Shown here: piece by piece, positions 54,340-64,000 of the stretch
Numbering within the stretch: the stretch's first letter is position 1
Layout of the letters: the number at the start of each line of letters is the position of its first letter
Source: Dama dama
Lineage: Eukaryota > Chordata > Mammalia > Artiodactyla > Cervidae
Assembly: GCF_033118175.1 (NCBI RefSeq)
Contig: NW_026870906.1
Coordinates: forward strand, 744,001-808,000
Length of the DNA: 64,000 nt
Direction of reading: 5' to 3'
Position numbers and translations under genes: made by a program
Notes under the pieces: model-generated
Seen by the model: only the letters and a program-made list of their open reading frames with translations
Databases searched by the model: none
What the model was told of the DNA's origin: nothing

Positions 54340-54700
54340 CACACCTTTTGAAGCTCTTCATATTTTTCACACCTTTTCAGGCTCTTCATGTTGATTACAC
54401 CGCTTCATGCTGCTCCTATTTTTCAGACCGTTTCATGCTCCTCATATTTTTGACACCTTTTGAAGGTCTTCATATTCTTCATACGTTTTCAGGCTCTTCA
54501 TGTTTTTTACACCGCTTCATGCTGCTCCTATTTTTCAGACCGTTTCATGCTCCTCCTATTTTTGACACCTTTTGAAGCTCTTCATATTTTTCACACATTT
54601 TCAGGCTCTTCATGTTTTTTACACCGCTTCATGCTGCTCCTATTTTTCAGACCGTTTCATGCTCCTCATATTTTTGACACGATTTGAAGCTCTTCATATT
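54340..54700 (+). repeat. Three units of a 112-bp variant of the higher-order repeat
   Basis: In these units monomer b reads CATGTTGATTACACC or CATGTTTTTTACACC and is 28 bp, so the unit is 112 bp instead of 113. Unit starts recur at 112-bp steps (54,348, 54,460, 54,572), each with CATGCTGCTCCTATTTTTC in monomer c. A local amplification of a unit that lost the extra base. Confidence 0.87.
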
Positions 54701-56626
54701 TTTCACACCTTTTCAGGGTCTTCATGATTTTCAACACTGCTTCATGCTCCTCCAATTTTCAGACCGTTTCATGCTCCACATATTTTTGACACGATTTGAA
54801 GGTCTTCATATTTTTCACACCTTTTCAGGGTCTTCATGTTTTTCTACACCGCTTCATGCTCCTCCTATTTTTGACACCTTTTGAAGCTGTTCATATATTG
54901 CACAACTTTTCAGGCGTTTCATGTTTTTGAACACCGTTTTATGCTCCTCATATTTTGACAGGTTTTGATCCTCTTCATATTTTTTACAGCTTTTAAGGCT
55001 CTTCATGTTTTTCAACACCACTTCATGCTCCTCCTATTTTTGACATCTTTTGAATCTCTTTGTATTTTTCACAACTTTTCAGGCTCTTCATGTTTTTGAA
55101 CAACGTTTCATGCCCCTACTATTTTTCAGACCGTTTCATGCTCCTCTTGTATTTCACAACTTTTGAAGCTCTTCACATTTTTCACACATTTTCAGGCTCT
55201 TCATGTTTTTGAACACCGCTTCATGCTCCTCCTATTTTACACAACGCTTCATGCTCCTCATATTTATCACACCTTTTGAAGCTCTTCATATTACTCACAC
55301 CTTTTCAGGCTCTTCATGTTTTTCAACACCACTTCATGCTCCTCCTATTTTTCAGACCGTTTCATGCAACTCATATTTTTTACACCTTTTGAAGCTCTTC
55401 ATATTTTTCAGACCTTTTCAGGCTCTTCATGTTTTTCAACACCGCTTCATTATCCTCCTATTTTTCAGAGCGTTTCATGCTCCTCATATTTTTGACACCT
55501 TTTGAATCTCTTCATACATTTCACACCTTTTCAGGCTCTTCATGTTTTTGAACACCACTTCATGCTCCTCCTATTTTTCAGACTGTTTCCTGCTCCTCAT
55601 GTATTTCACACCTTTTGAAGCTCTTCATATATTTCACACCTTTTTGAAACTCTTCATATATTTCACAGCTTTTCAGGCTCTTCATGTTTTTGAACACCGT
55701 TTCATGCTCCTCCTATTTTTCAGACCGTTTCATGCTCCTCCTTTATTTCAGCCGTTTCATGCTCCTCATATTTTTGGCACCTTTTGAAGTTCTTCATATT
55801 TTTCACAACTTTTCAGGTTCTTCATGTTTTTCAACACCGCTTTATGCTCCTCCTTTTTTTCAGACCGTTTCATGCTCCTCTTGTATTTCACAACTTTTGA
55901 AGCTCTTCACATTTTTCACACCTTTTCAGGCTCTTCATATTTTTCAACACTGCTTCATGCTCCTCCTATTTTTCAGACCGTTTCATGCTCCTCATGTATT
56001 TCACACATTGTGAAGCCCTTTATATTTTTCACACGTTTTCAGGCTCTGCATGTTTTTGAACACAATTTCTATTTCCTCCTATTTTTCAGACCGTTTCATG
56101 CTCCTCATATTTTTGACACCTTTTGAAGCTCCTCATATTTTTCACACCTTTTGAAGCTCTTCATATTTTTCACACCTTTTCAGGCTCTTCATGTATTTGA
56201 ACACCGTTTCATGCTCCTCCTATTTTTCAGACCGTTTCATGCTCCTCATATATTTGACACATTTTGAAGGTCTTCATGTTTTTCACACCTTTTCAGGCTC
56301 TTCATGTTTTTGAACACCGCTTCAAGCTCCACCTATTTTTCAAACCGTTTCATGTTCCTCATGTATTTCACACCTTTTGAAGCTCTTCATATTTTTCACA
56401 CCTTTTCAAGCTCTTCATGTTTTGAATGCTGTTTCATGCTCCTCCTATTTTTCAGACCGTTTCATGCTCCTCATATTTTTGACACGTTTTAAGCTCCCCA
56501 TATTTTTCACACCTTTTGAAACTCTTCATATATTTCACACTTTTTCAAGCTCTTCATGTTTTTCAACTCCACTCCATGCTCTTCCTATTTTTCAGACCTT
56601 TTGATGCTCATCTCATTTTTGACACC

Positions 56627-56710
56627 TTTTGAAGCTCTTCATATTTTTCACACCTTTTGAAGCTCTTCATATTTTTCACACCTTTTGAAGCTCTTCATAT
56701 TTTTCACACC
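56627..56710 (+). repeat. Three identical a-type monomers in tandem
   Basis: Monomers 56,627-56,654, 56,655-56,682 and 56,683-56,710 are identical: T4, GAAGCTCTTC, ATATTTTT, CACACC. They place three copies of the TGAAG-CT-CTTCA dyad at 28-bp spacing, where normal units have one per 113 bp. Confidence 0.93.
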
Positions 56711-57689
56711 TTTTCAGGCTCTTCACTTTTTTCAACACCACTTCATGCTCCTCCTATTTTTCAGACAGTTTCATGCTCCTAATATTTTTGACACCTTATG
56801 AAGCTCTTCATATTTTCCACACCTTTTCAGACTCTTCATGCTTTTCAAAACCGCTTCATGCTCCTCCTATTTTTCAGACCGGTTCATGCTCCTCATATTT
56901 TTCACATCTTTTGATGCTCTTCATATTTTTCACACCTTTTCAGGCTCTTCATGTTTTTAAACATCACTTCTTGCTCCTCCTATTTTTCAGACCGTTTCAT
57001 TCTCCTCATATTTTTGACACATTTTGAAGATCTTCATATTTCTCACACCTTTTCAGGCTCTTCATGTTTTTCGACACCGCTTCATGCCCCTCCTATCTTT
57101 CAGACCATTTCATGCTCATCTCATTTTTGACACCTTTTGAAGCTCTTCATATATTTCACACCTTTTGAAGCTCTTCATAATTTTCACACGTTTTCAGGCT
57201 CTTCATGTTTTTCAACAAGATTTCATGCTCCTCCTATTTTTCAGATCGTTTCAAGCTCCTCATGTATTTCACACCATTTCAAGCTCTTCATATTTTTCAC
57301 ACCTTTTCAGACTCTTCATGTTTTTCAACACCGCTTCATGCTCCTCCTATCTTTCACACCATTTCATGCTCATCTCATTTTTGACACCTTTTGAAGCTCT
57401 TCATATATTTCACACCTTTTGAAGCTCTTCAGAATTTTCACACGTTTTCAGGCTCTTCATGTTTTTCAACACGGTTTCATGCTCCTCCTATTTTTCTGAT
57501 CGTTTCCCGCTTCTCATATGTTTCACACCTTTTGAAGCTCTTCATGTTTTGTAACACCTTTTCATCCTCCTCCTATATTTCAGACAGTTTCATGCTCCTC
57601 ATATTTTGACACCTTTTGAAGATCTTCATATTTTTCACACCTTTTCACGGTCTTCATGTTTTTCTACACCACTTCATGCTCCTCCTATT

Positions 57690-58866
57690 TTTCAGACCGT
57701 TTCCTGCTCCTCATATTTTTGACACCTTTTGAAGCTCTTTATATGTTTCACACCTTTTGTAGCTCTTCATGTTTTTTAACACCGTTTCATGCTCCTCCTA
57801 TTTTTCAGACCGTTTCATGCCCCTCATATTTTTGACACCTTTTGAAGCTCTTCATATACTTCACACCTTTTCAGGCTCTTCATGTTCTTTAACACCGCTT
57901 CATGCTCCTACTATTTTTCAGACCGTTTCCTGCTCCTCATATTTTTCACACCTTTTGAAGCTCTTTATATGTTTCACAGCTTTTCAGGCTCTTCATGTTT
58001 TTGAATACCGCTTCATGCTCCTCCTATTTTTCAGACCGTTTCATGCTCCTCATATATATGACACATTTTGAGGCTCTTCATATTTTTCACACCTTTTCAG
58101 GCTCTTCATGTTTTTGAACTCCTTTTCTTGCTCCTCCGATATTTCAGACCGTTTCATTCTCCTCATATTTTTGACACCTTTTGAAGCTCTTCATATTTTT
58201 CACACATTTTCAGGCTCTTCATGTTTTTCTACACCGCTTCATGCTCCTCCTATTTTTCAGACCGTTTCATGCTCCTCATATTTTTGACACCTTTTGTAGC
58301 TCTTCCTATTTTTCACAACTTTTCATGTTCTTCATGTTTTTCAACACAACATCATGCTCCTCGTAATTTTCAGACCGTTACATGCTCCTCATATTTTTGA
58401 AACCTTTTGAAGCTCTTCATATATTTCACACCTGTTCAGGCTCTTCATGTATTTCAACACCTTTTCATGCTACTCCTATTTTTCAGACCGTTTCATGCTC
58501 CTCATATTTTTGACAGCTTTTGAAGCTCTTCATATTTTTCACACCTTTTCAGGCTCTTCATGTTTTTCAACACCATTCCATGCTCCTCCTCTTTTTCAGA
58601 CCGTTTCCTGCTCCTCATGTTTTTGACACCTTTTGAAGCTCTTCATATGTTTCACACCTTTTGAAGCTCTTCATGTTTTTTAACACCATTTCATGCTCCT
58701 CCTATTTTTCAGACCGTTTCATGCCCCTCATATTGTTGACACCTTTTGAAGCTCTTCATATAATTCACACCTTTTCAGGCTCTTCATGTTCTTTATCACC
58801 GCTTCATGCTCCTACTATTTTTCAGACCGTTTCCTGCTCCTCATATTTTTCACATCTTTTGAAGCT
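57690..58866 (+). repeat. ~0.27-kb segment repeated at 904-bp offset
   Basis: The stretches 57,690-57,965 and 58,594-58,866 share CATGTTTTTTAACACC (57,768 and 58,672), CATGCCCCTCATATT, CATGTTCTTTA and CATGCTCCTACTATT in the same order. The offset of 904 is exactly 8 x 113, so the units between have kept net register. Confidence 0.87.
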
Positions 58867-59984
58867 TGACATAATTTCACAGCTTTTCAGGCTCTTCATA
58901 TTTTTGATCAGCATATCATGCTCCTTCTATTTTTCAGACCGTTTCATGCTCCTCATATTTTTGACACCTTTTGAAGCTCTTCATATTTTTCACACATTTT
59001 CAGGGTCTTCATGTTTTGAACACCGCTTCATGCTCCTCCTATTTTTCAGACCGTTTCATGCTCCTCATATTTTTGACACCTTATGAAGCTCTTCATATTT
59101 TTCACACTTTTCAGGCTCTTCATGTTTTTCAACACCACTTCATGCTCCTCCTATTTTTCAGACATTTTCACGCTCCTCCTATTTTTCAGACCGTTTCATG
59201 TCCTCATAATTTTGACACTTTTTGAAGCTCCTCATATTTTTCACACGTTATGAAGGTCTTCATATATTTCACAACATTTCAGTCTCTTCATGTTTTTCAA
59301 CACCACTTCATGCTCCTCCTATTTTTCAGAGAGTTTCATGCTCCTCATGTATTTCACACCTTTTGAAGCTCTTCATATTTTTCACACCATTTTCAGGCTC
59401 TTCATGTTTTTCAACACCGCTTTATGATCCTCCTATTTTTCAGACCGTTTCATATTCCTCATATTTTTGAGACATTTTGAAGCTCTTCATATTTTCTCAC
59501 GTTTTCAAGCTCTTTATGGTTTTCAACACCACTTGATGCTCCTCCTACTTTTCATACCGTTTCATTGTCCTCATATTTTTCACACCTTTTGAAATTCTTC
59601 ATATTTTTCACACATTTTCCGGCTTTTCATGTTTTTCAAAACCGCTTCATGCTTCTCCTATTTTTCAGACCGTTTCATGCTCTTTATAATTTTTACACAT
59701 TTTGAAGCTCTTCATATTTTTCACCCCTTTTCAGGCTCTTCCTGTTTTTGAACACCACTTCATGCTCCCCCTTATTGTTCAGACCGTATCATGCTGCTCA
59801 TATTTTTGACAACTTTTGAAGCTCTTCACAATTTTCACACCTTTTCAAGCTCTTCTTAGTTTTGAACAACGCTTCATGCTCCTCCTATTTTTCAGACCGT
59901 TTTATGCTCCTCATAATTTTGACACCTTTTTAAGCTCTTCATATTTTTCACCCCTTTTCAGGCTCTTCATGTTTTTGAACACCG

Positions 59985-61955
59985 CTTCATGCTCCTGCTA
60001 TTTTTCAGACCGTTTCATGCTTATCTCATTTGACAGCTTTTGAAGCTCTTCATATTTTTCACACCTTTTTAAGCTCTTCATATTTTTCACACATTTTCAG
60101 GCTCTTCATGTTTTTCAACACCGCTTCTTGCTCCTCCTATTTTTCAGACCGTTTCATGTTCCTCATATTTTGACACGTTTTGAAGCTATTCATATTTTTC
60201 ACACCTTTTCAGGCTCTTCATGTTTTTGTACACCGTTTCATGCTCCGCCTATTTTTCAGACCGTTTCATTCTCCTCATATTTTTGACACCTTTTGAAGCT
60301 TTTCATATTTTTCACACCTTTTGAAGCTCTTCATATTTTTCACACCTTTTCAGGCTCTTCATGTTTTTCAACACCGCTTCATGATCCTCCTATTTTTCAG
60401 AAAGTTTCATGCTCCTCATATTTTTGACACCTTTTAAACGTCTTCATATTTTTCACACCTTTTCAGGCTCTTCATGTTTTTCAAAACCATTTCATGCTCC
60501 TCTTATTTTTAAGACCGTTTCATGTTGCTCCTATTTTTCAGACCGTTTCATGATCCTCATATTTTTGAAACCTTTTGAAGCTCTTCATATTTTTCACACC
60601 TTTTCAAGCTCTTCAAGATTTTCAACAACGCTTCATGCTCCTGCTTTTTTTCAGACCGTTTCATCCTCCTCATATTTTTCAAACCTTTTGAAGCTCTTCA
60701 TATTTTTCACACCTTTTCAGGCTCTTCATGTTTTTAAACACCGCTTCATGCTCTTCCTATTTTTCAGACCGTTTCATGCTCCTCATATTTTTCACACCTT
60801 TTGAAGCTCTTCATATTTTTCACACCTTTTCATGCTCTTCATTTTTTTCACACCGTTTCATGCTACTCCTATTTTTCAGACCGTTTCATGCTCCTCATAT
60901 TTTTCACACATCTTGAAGCTCTTTATATTTGTCACACCTTTTCAGGCTCTTCATGTTTTTTAACACCGCTTCATGCTCCTCCTTTTTTTGAGATCGTTTT
61001 ATGCTCCTCATATTTTTCACACCTTTTGAAGCTCTTCATATTTTTCGCACCTTCTCAGGCGCTTCATGTATTTGAGCATAGATTCATGCTCCTCCTATAT
61101 TTCAGACCGTTTCATGCTCCTCCTATTTTTCAGACTGTTTCATGCACGTCTTATTATTGACACCTGTGAAGCTCTTCATATTTTTCACCCCTTTTCAGGC
61201 TCTTCATGTTTTTGAACACCGCTTCATGCTCCTGCTATTTTTCAGACCGTTTCATGCTCATCTCATTTGACAGCTTTTGAAGCTCTTCACATTTTTCACA
61301 CCTTTTGAAGCTCTTCATATTCTTCACACATTTTCAGGCTCTTCATCTTTTTCAACACCGCTTCTTGGTCCTCCTATTTTTCAGACCGTTTCATGTTCCT
61401 CATATTTTGACACGTTTTGAAGCTCTTCATGTTTTTCACACCTTTTCAGGCTCTTCATGTTTTTGAACACCGTTTCATGCTCCGCCTATTTTTCAGACCG
61501 TTTCATGCTCCTCATATTTTTGACACCTTTTGAAGCTCTTCATATTTTTCACACCTTTTCAGGCTCTTCATGTTTTTCAACACCGCTTCATGATCCTCCT
61601 GTTTTTACGACCGTTTCATGTAGCTCCTATTTTTCAGACCGTTTCATGATCCTCATATTTTTGAAAACTTTTGAAGCTCTTCATATTTTTCACACCTTTT
61701 CAAGCTCTTCAAGATTTTCAACAATGCTTCATGCTCCTGCTTTTTTTCAGACCTTTTCATGCTCATCCCATTTTTGACAGCTTTTGAAGCTCTTCATATT
61801 TTTCACACCTTTTGAAGCTCTTCATATTTTTCACACCTTTTCATGCTCTTCATGTTTTTCACACCGTTTCATGCTCCTCCTATTTTTCAGACCGTTACAT
61901 GCTCCTCATATTTTTCACACGTTTTGAAGCTCTTTATATTTGTCACACCTTTTCA
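59985..61955 (+). repeat. ~0.96-kb segment and a shortened copy (59,985-60,945 and 61,220-61,955)
   Basis: The two share CTCATTTGACAGC (offset 1,237), CATGCTCCGCCTATT (1,237), CTTCAAGATTTTCAACAA (1,096) and CACATCTTGAAGC-type units (about 1,011). The stepwise fall of 141 bp (113+28) and then 85 bp totals 226 bp, exactly two higher-order units. The second copy therefore lost two units' worth of monomers in two separate events, or the first gained them. Confidence 0.8.
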
Positions 61956-63724
61956 GGCTCTTCTTGTTTTGAACACCGCTTCATGCTCCTCCTATATTTC
62001 AGACCGTTTCATGCTGCTCAAGTTTTTTACACCTTTTGAAGCTCTTCATATTTTTCACACCTTTTCAGGCTCTTCATGTTTTTGAACACAGCTTCCTGCT
62101 CCTCCTATTTTTCAGATCATTTCATGCTCCTCCTATTTTCCGACCGTTTCTTGCTCCTCATATTTTTGACACTTTTTGAAGCTCTTCATATTTTTCACAC
62201 CTTTTCTGACTCTTCATGTTTTTGAACACAGCTTCATGCTCCTCCTATTTTTCAGACCGTTTCATGCTCGTCATATTTTTCACACCCTTTAAAGCTCTTC
62301 ATGTTTTTCACACCTTTTCAGGCTCTTCATGTTTTCAGCACCAGTTCATGCTCCTCCTATTTTTCAGAACGTTTCATGCTCATCTTATTTTTTACACCTT
62401 TTGAAGCTCTTCATATTTTGCACACCTTTTCAGGCTCTTCATGTTTTTCAACACAGCTTCATGCTCCTCCTATTTTTCATACCGTTTCATTCTCCTCAAG
62501 TTTTTGACACCTGTTGAAGCTCTTCACATTTTTCACACCATTTCAGGCTCTTCACGATTTTCAACACCGCTTCATGATCCTCCTATTTTTCAGACCGTTT
62601 CATGCTCTTCTTATTTTTCAGACCGTTTCATGCTCCTCCTATTTTTCAGACCGTTTCATTCTCCTCATATATTTGACACATTTTGAAGCTCCTCCTATTT
62701 TTCCACACCTTTTCCGGCTCTTCATGTTTCTCCACGCCGTTTAATGCTCCTCCTATTTTTCAGACCGTTTCATGCTCATCTAATTTCTGACACCTTTTGA
62801 AGCTCTTCATATTTTTCACACCTTTTCAGGCTCTTCATATTTTTCGCACCTTTTCAGTCTCTTCATTTTGTTGAACACAGCTTCATGCTCTTCCTATTTT
62901 TCAGACCGTTTAATGCTCCTCAAAATTTTGACACCTTTTGAAGCTCTTCATATTTTTCACACCTTTTCAGGCTCTTCATATTTTTCACACATTTTCAGGC
63001 TCTTCATGTTTTTCAACACCGCTTCTTGCTCCTCTTATTTTTCAGACCGTTTCATGCTCCTCATATTTTGACACCTTTTGAAGCTCTTCATATTTTTCAC
63101 ACCCTTTAAAGCTCTTCATATTTTTCACACCTTTTCAGGCTCTTCATATTTTTCACACCTTTTTAGGCTCTTCATGTTTTTGAACACCGTTTCATGCTCC
63201 GCCTATTTTTCAGACCGTTTCATTCTCCTCATATTTTTGACACCTTTTGAAGCTCTTCATATTTTTCACACCTTTTGACGCTCTTCATATTTTTCACACC
63301 TTTTCAGGCTCTTCATGTTTTTCAACACCGCTTCATGCTCCTGCTATTTTTCAGACCGTTTCTTACTCCTCATATTTTTGACATTTTTTAAGGCTCTTCA
63401 TATTTTTCACACCTTTTCAGGCTCTTCATGTTTTTGAACACGGTTTCATGATCCTCCTATTTTTCAGAATGTTTCATGCTCCTCATATTTTTGACACCTT
63501 TTAATCCTCTTCATATTTTTTACACCTTTTCAGGCTCTTCATGTTTTTCAACACCGGTTCATGCTCCTCCTCTTTTTCAGAAAGTTTCATGCTCCTCATA
63601 TTTTTGAAACCTTTTGAAGCTCTTCATATTTTTCTCGCATTTTTAGGCTCTTCCTGTTTTTCAACACCATTTCATGCTCCTTTTATTTTTCAGAACGTTT
63701 CATGTTGCTCCTATTTTTCACACA

Positions 63725-64000
63725 TCTTGAAGCTCTTTATATTTGTCACACCTTTTCAGGTTCTTCATGTTTTTTAACACCGCTTCATGCTCCTCCTATT
63801 TTTGAGATCGTTTCATGGTCCTCCTATTTTTCACACCTTTTGAAGCTCTTCATATTTTTCGCACCTTCTCAGGCGCTTCATGTATTTGAGCACAGATTCA
63901 TGTTCCTCCTATTTTTCAGACCGTTTCATGCTCCTCATATTTTTCACACATCTTGAAGCTCTTTATATTTGTCACACCTTTTCAGGCTCTTCATGTTTTT
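63725..64000 (+). repeat. 226-bp two-unit repeat running off the window edge
   Basis: TCTTGAAGCTCTTTATATTTG occurs at 63,725 and 63,951, 226 bp apart, and also at 60,911 (2,814 bp before the first). Between them lie a GAGATCGTTTC monomer and CTTCTCAGGCGCTTCATG, both also found in the 60.9-61.1 kb copy. The second unit is cut by the window end at 64,000. Confidence 0.85.

Larger units (their letters stand above)
24304..64000 (+). repeat. Satellite domain B: 113-bp four-monomer higher-order repeat array
   Basis: From here to the window end the same monomer family is arranged as a repeating tetramer, about 350 units by length. Monomer a (28 bp) has core GAAGCTCTTC and tail CACACC. Monomer b (29 bp) has core CAGGCTCTTC, then ATGTTTTT and tail GAACACC or CAACACC. 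Monomer c (28 bp) starts GCTT or GTTT, has CATGCTCCTC, CTATTTTT and tail CAGACC. Monomer d (28 bp) starts GTTT, has CATGCTCCTC, ATATTTTT and tail GACACC. The total is 113 bp. The extra base of monomer b is the G or C before AACACC. Frequent departures are an additional a-type monomer (about 141-bp units), loss of single monomers, and 1-2 bp indels. The TGA in TTTTGAAG stops forward frames in most units. The array runs off the right edge, so its true length is unknown. Confidence 0.97.

Noticed and set aside
24543..64000. Regular 60-170-codon open frames in domain B, often starting MFLNTASCSSYFSDRF or MKLFIFFTPFQALHVF and ending HIFDTF
   Set aside because: Starts are the ATG of CATG or TCATG in the monomers, and stops are the TGA in TTTTGAAG of the next a monomer. 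Lengths reflect 113-bp unit phase. No evidence of coding.
1..64000. CRISPR array
   Set aside because: Regular short repeats are present, but there are no unique spacers: the repeat is contiguous 28-bp tandem DNA, and no cas-like gene is nearby.
24389..64000. Heat-shock elements formed by GAAGCTCTTC
   Set aside because: GAA and TTC are separated by four bases (GCTC), not the two required for inverted nGAAn units, and a third properly spaced unit is missing.
1..64000. CENP-B box or alpha-satellite relationship
   Set aside because: I saw nothing matching the CENP-B box pattern. The 28-bp monomer is far shorter than the 171-bp alpha monomer and unrelated in sequence.
1..64000. Telomeric or interstitial telomere repeat
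   Set aside because: No TTAGGG, TTTAGGG or TTAGG tandem stretches on either strand.
1..64000. Embedded transposable element or retroelement
   Set aside because: No segment departs from the monomer family for more than a few bases. There are no terminal repeats, poly(A) tails, polypurine tracts beyond the monomer, or transposase or reverse-transcriptase-like frames.

Overview
The window is 64 kb of uninterrupted tandem satellite DNA. I find no gene, RNA gene, transposon, CRISPR array or unique sequence in it. Every stretch I read is a copy of one roughly 28-bp monomer family, always in the same orientation: a T4 tract, a core near CATGCTCCTC, a T-rich block near GTATTTTT or ATATTTTT, and a tail such as CACACC, CAGACC or GACACC. 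An array this long with nested repeat scales and no genes points to a eukaryotic genome, probably heterochromatin (pericentromere, subtelomere or interstitial satellite block). The taxon cannot be told from the sequence, and I do not recognise the family by name.

There are two domains. Domain A (1 to about 24,303) is built of 28-bp monomers without a short fixed multimer. Instead it has long-range structure: duplicated blocks of about 0.7 kb and 1.0 kb near the start, then from about 7.0 kb two full copies and one partial copy of a block of about 6.7-6.9 kb. Those blocks contain sub-repeats of about 1.5 kb, a 195-bp duplication and a 279-bp duplication. Domain B (about 24,304 to 64,000) is a four-monomer higher-order repeat of 113 bp (28+29+28+28). 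Its first monomer carries a 12-bp quasi-palindrome, TGAAG-CT-CTTCA. Domain B has its own later duplications, often offset by multiples of 113 bp (113, 226, 904), plus a very recent 2,109-bp tandem duplication with a third, partial copy at 42.0-47.0 kb.

The many long forward-strand open frames (up to 789 codons) are a by-product of the repeat. The unit is 28 bp, not a multiple of 3, and the domain A monomer has no forward-strand stop triplet, so all three forward frames stay open and give the same 28-residue peptide period. In domain B the TGA inside TTTTGAAG closes frames regularly, so open frames there are mostly 60-170 codons. I annotate none of them as genes.

The points most worth a second look are the sharp A/B switch at 24.3 kb, a possible precursor of the B dyad monomer inside domain A, the CG/CA/TG pattern of variation that suggests methylated CpGs, the helically phased T-tract pairs, and the 2,109-bp amplification. 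Coordinates of duplicated blocks were found by eye from shared rare variants; edges are good to a few tens of bases.
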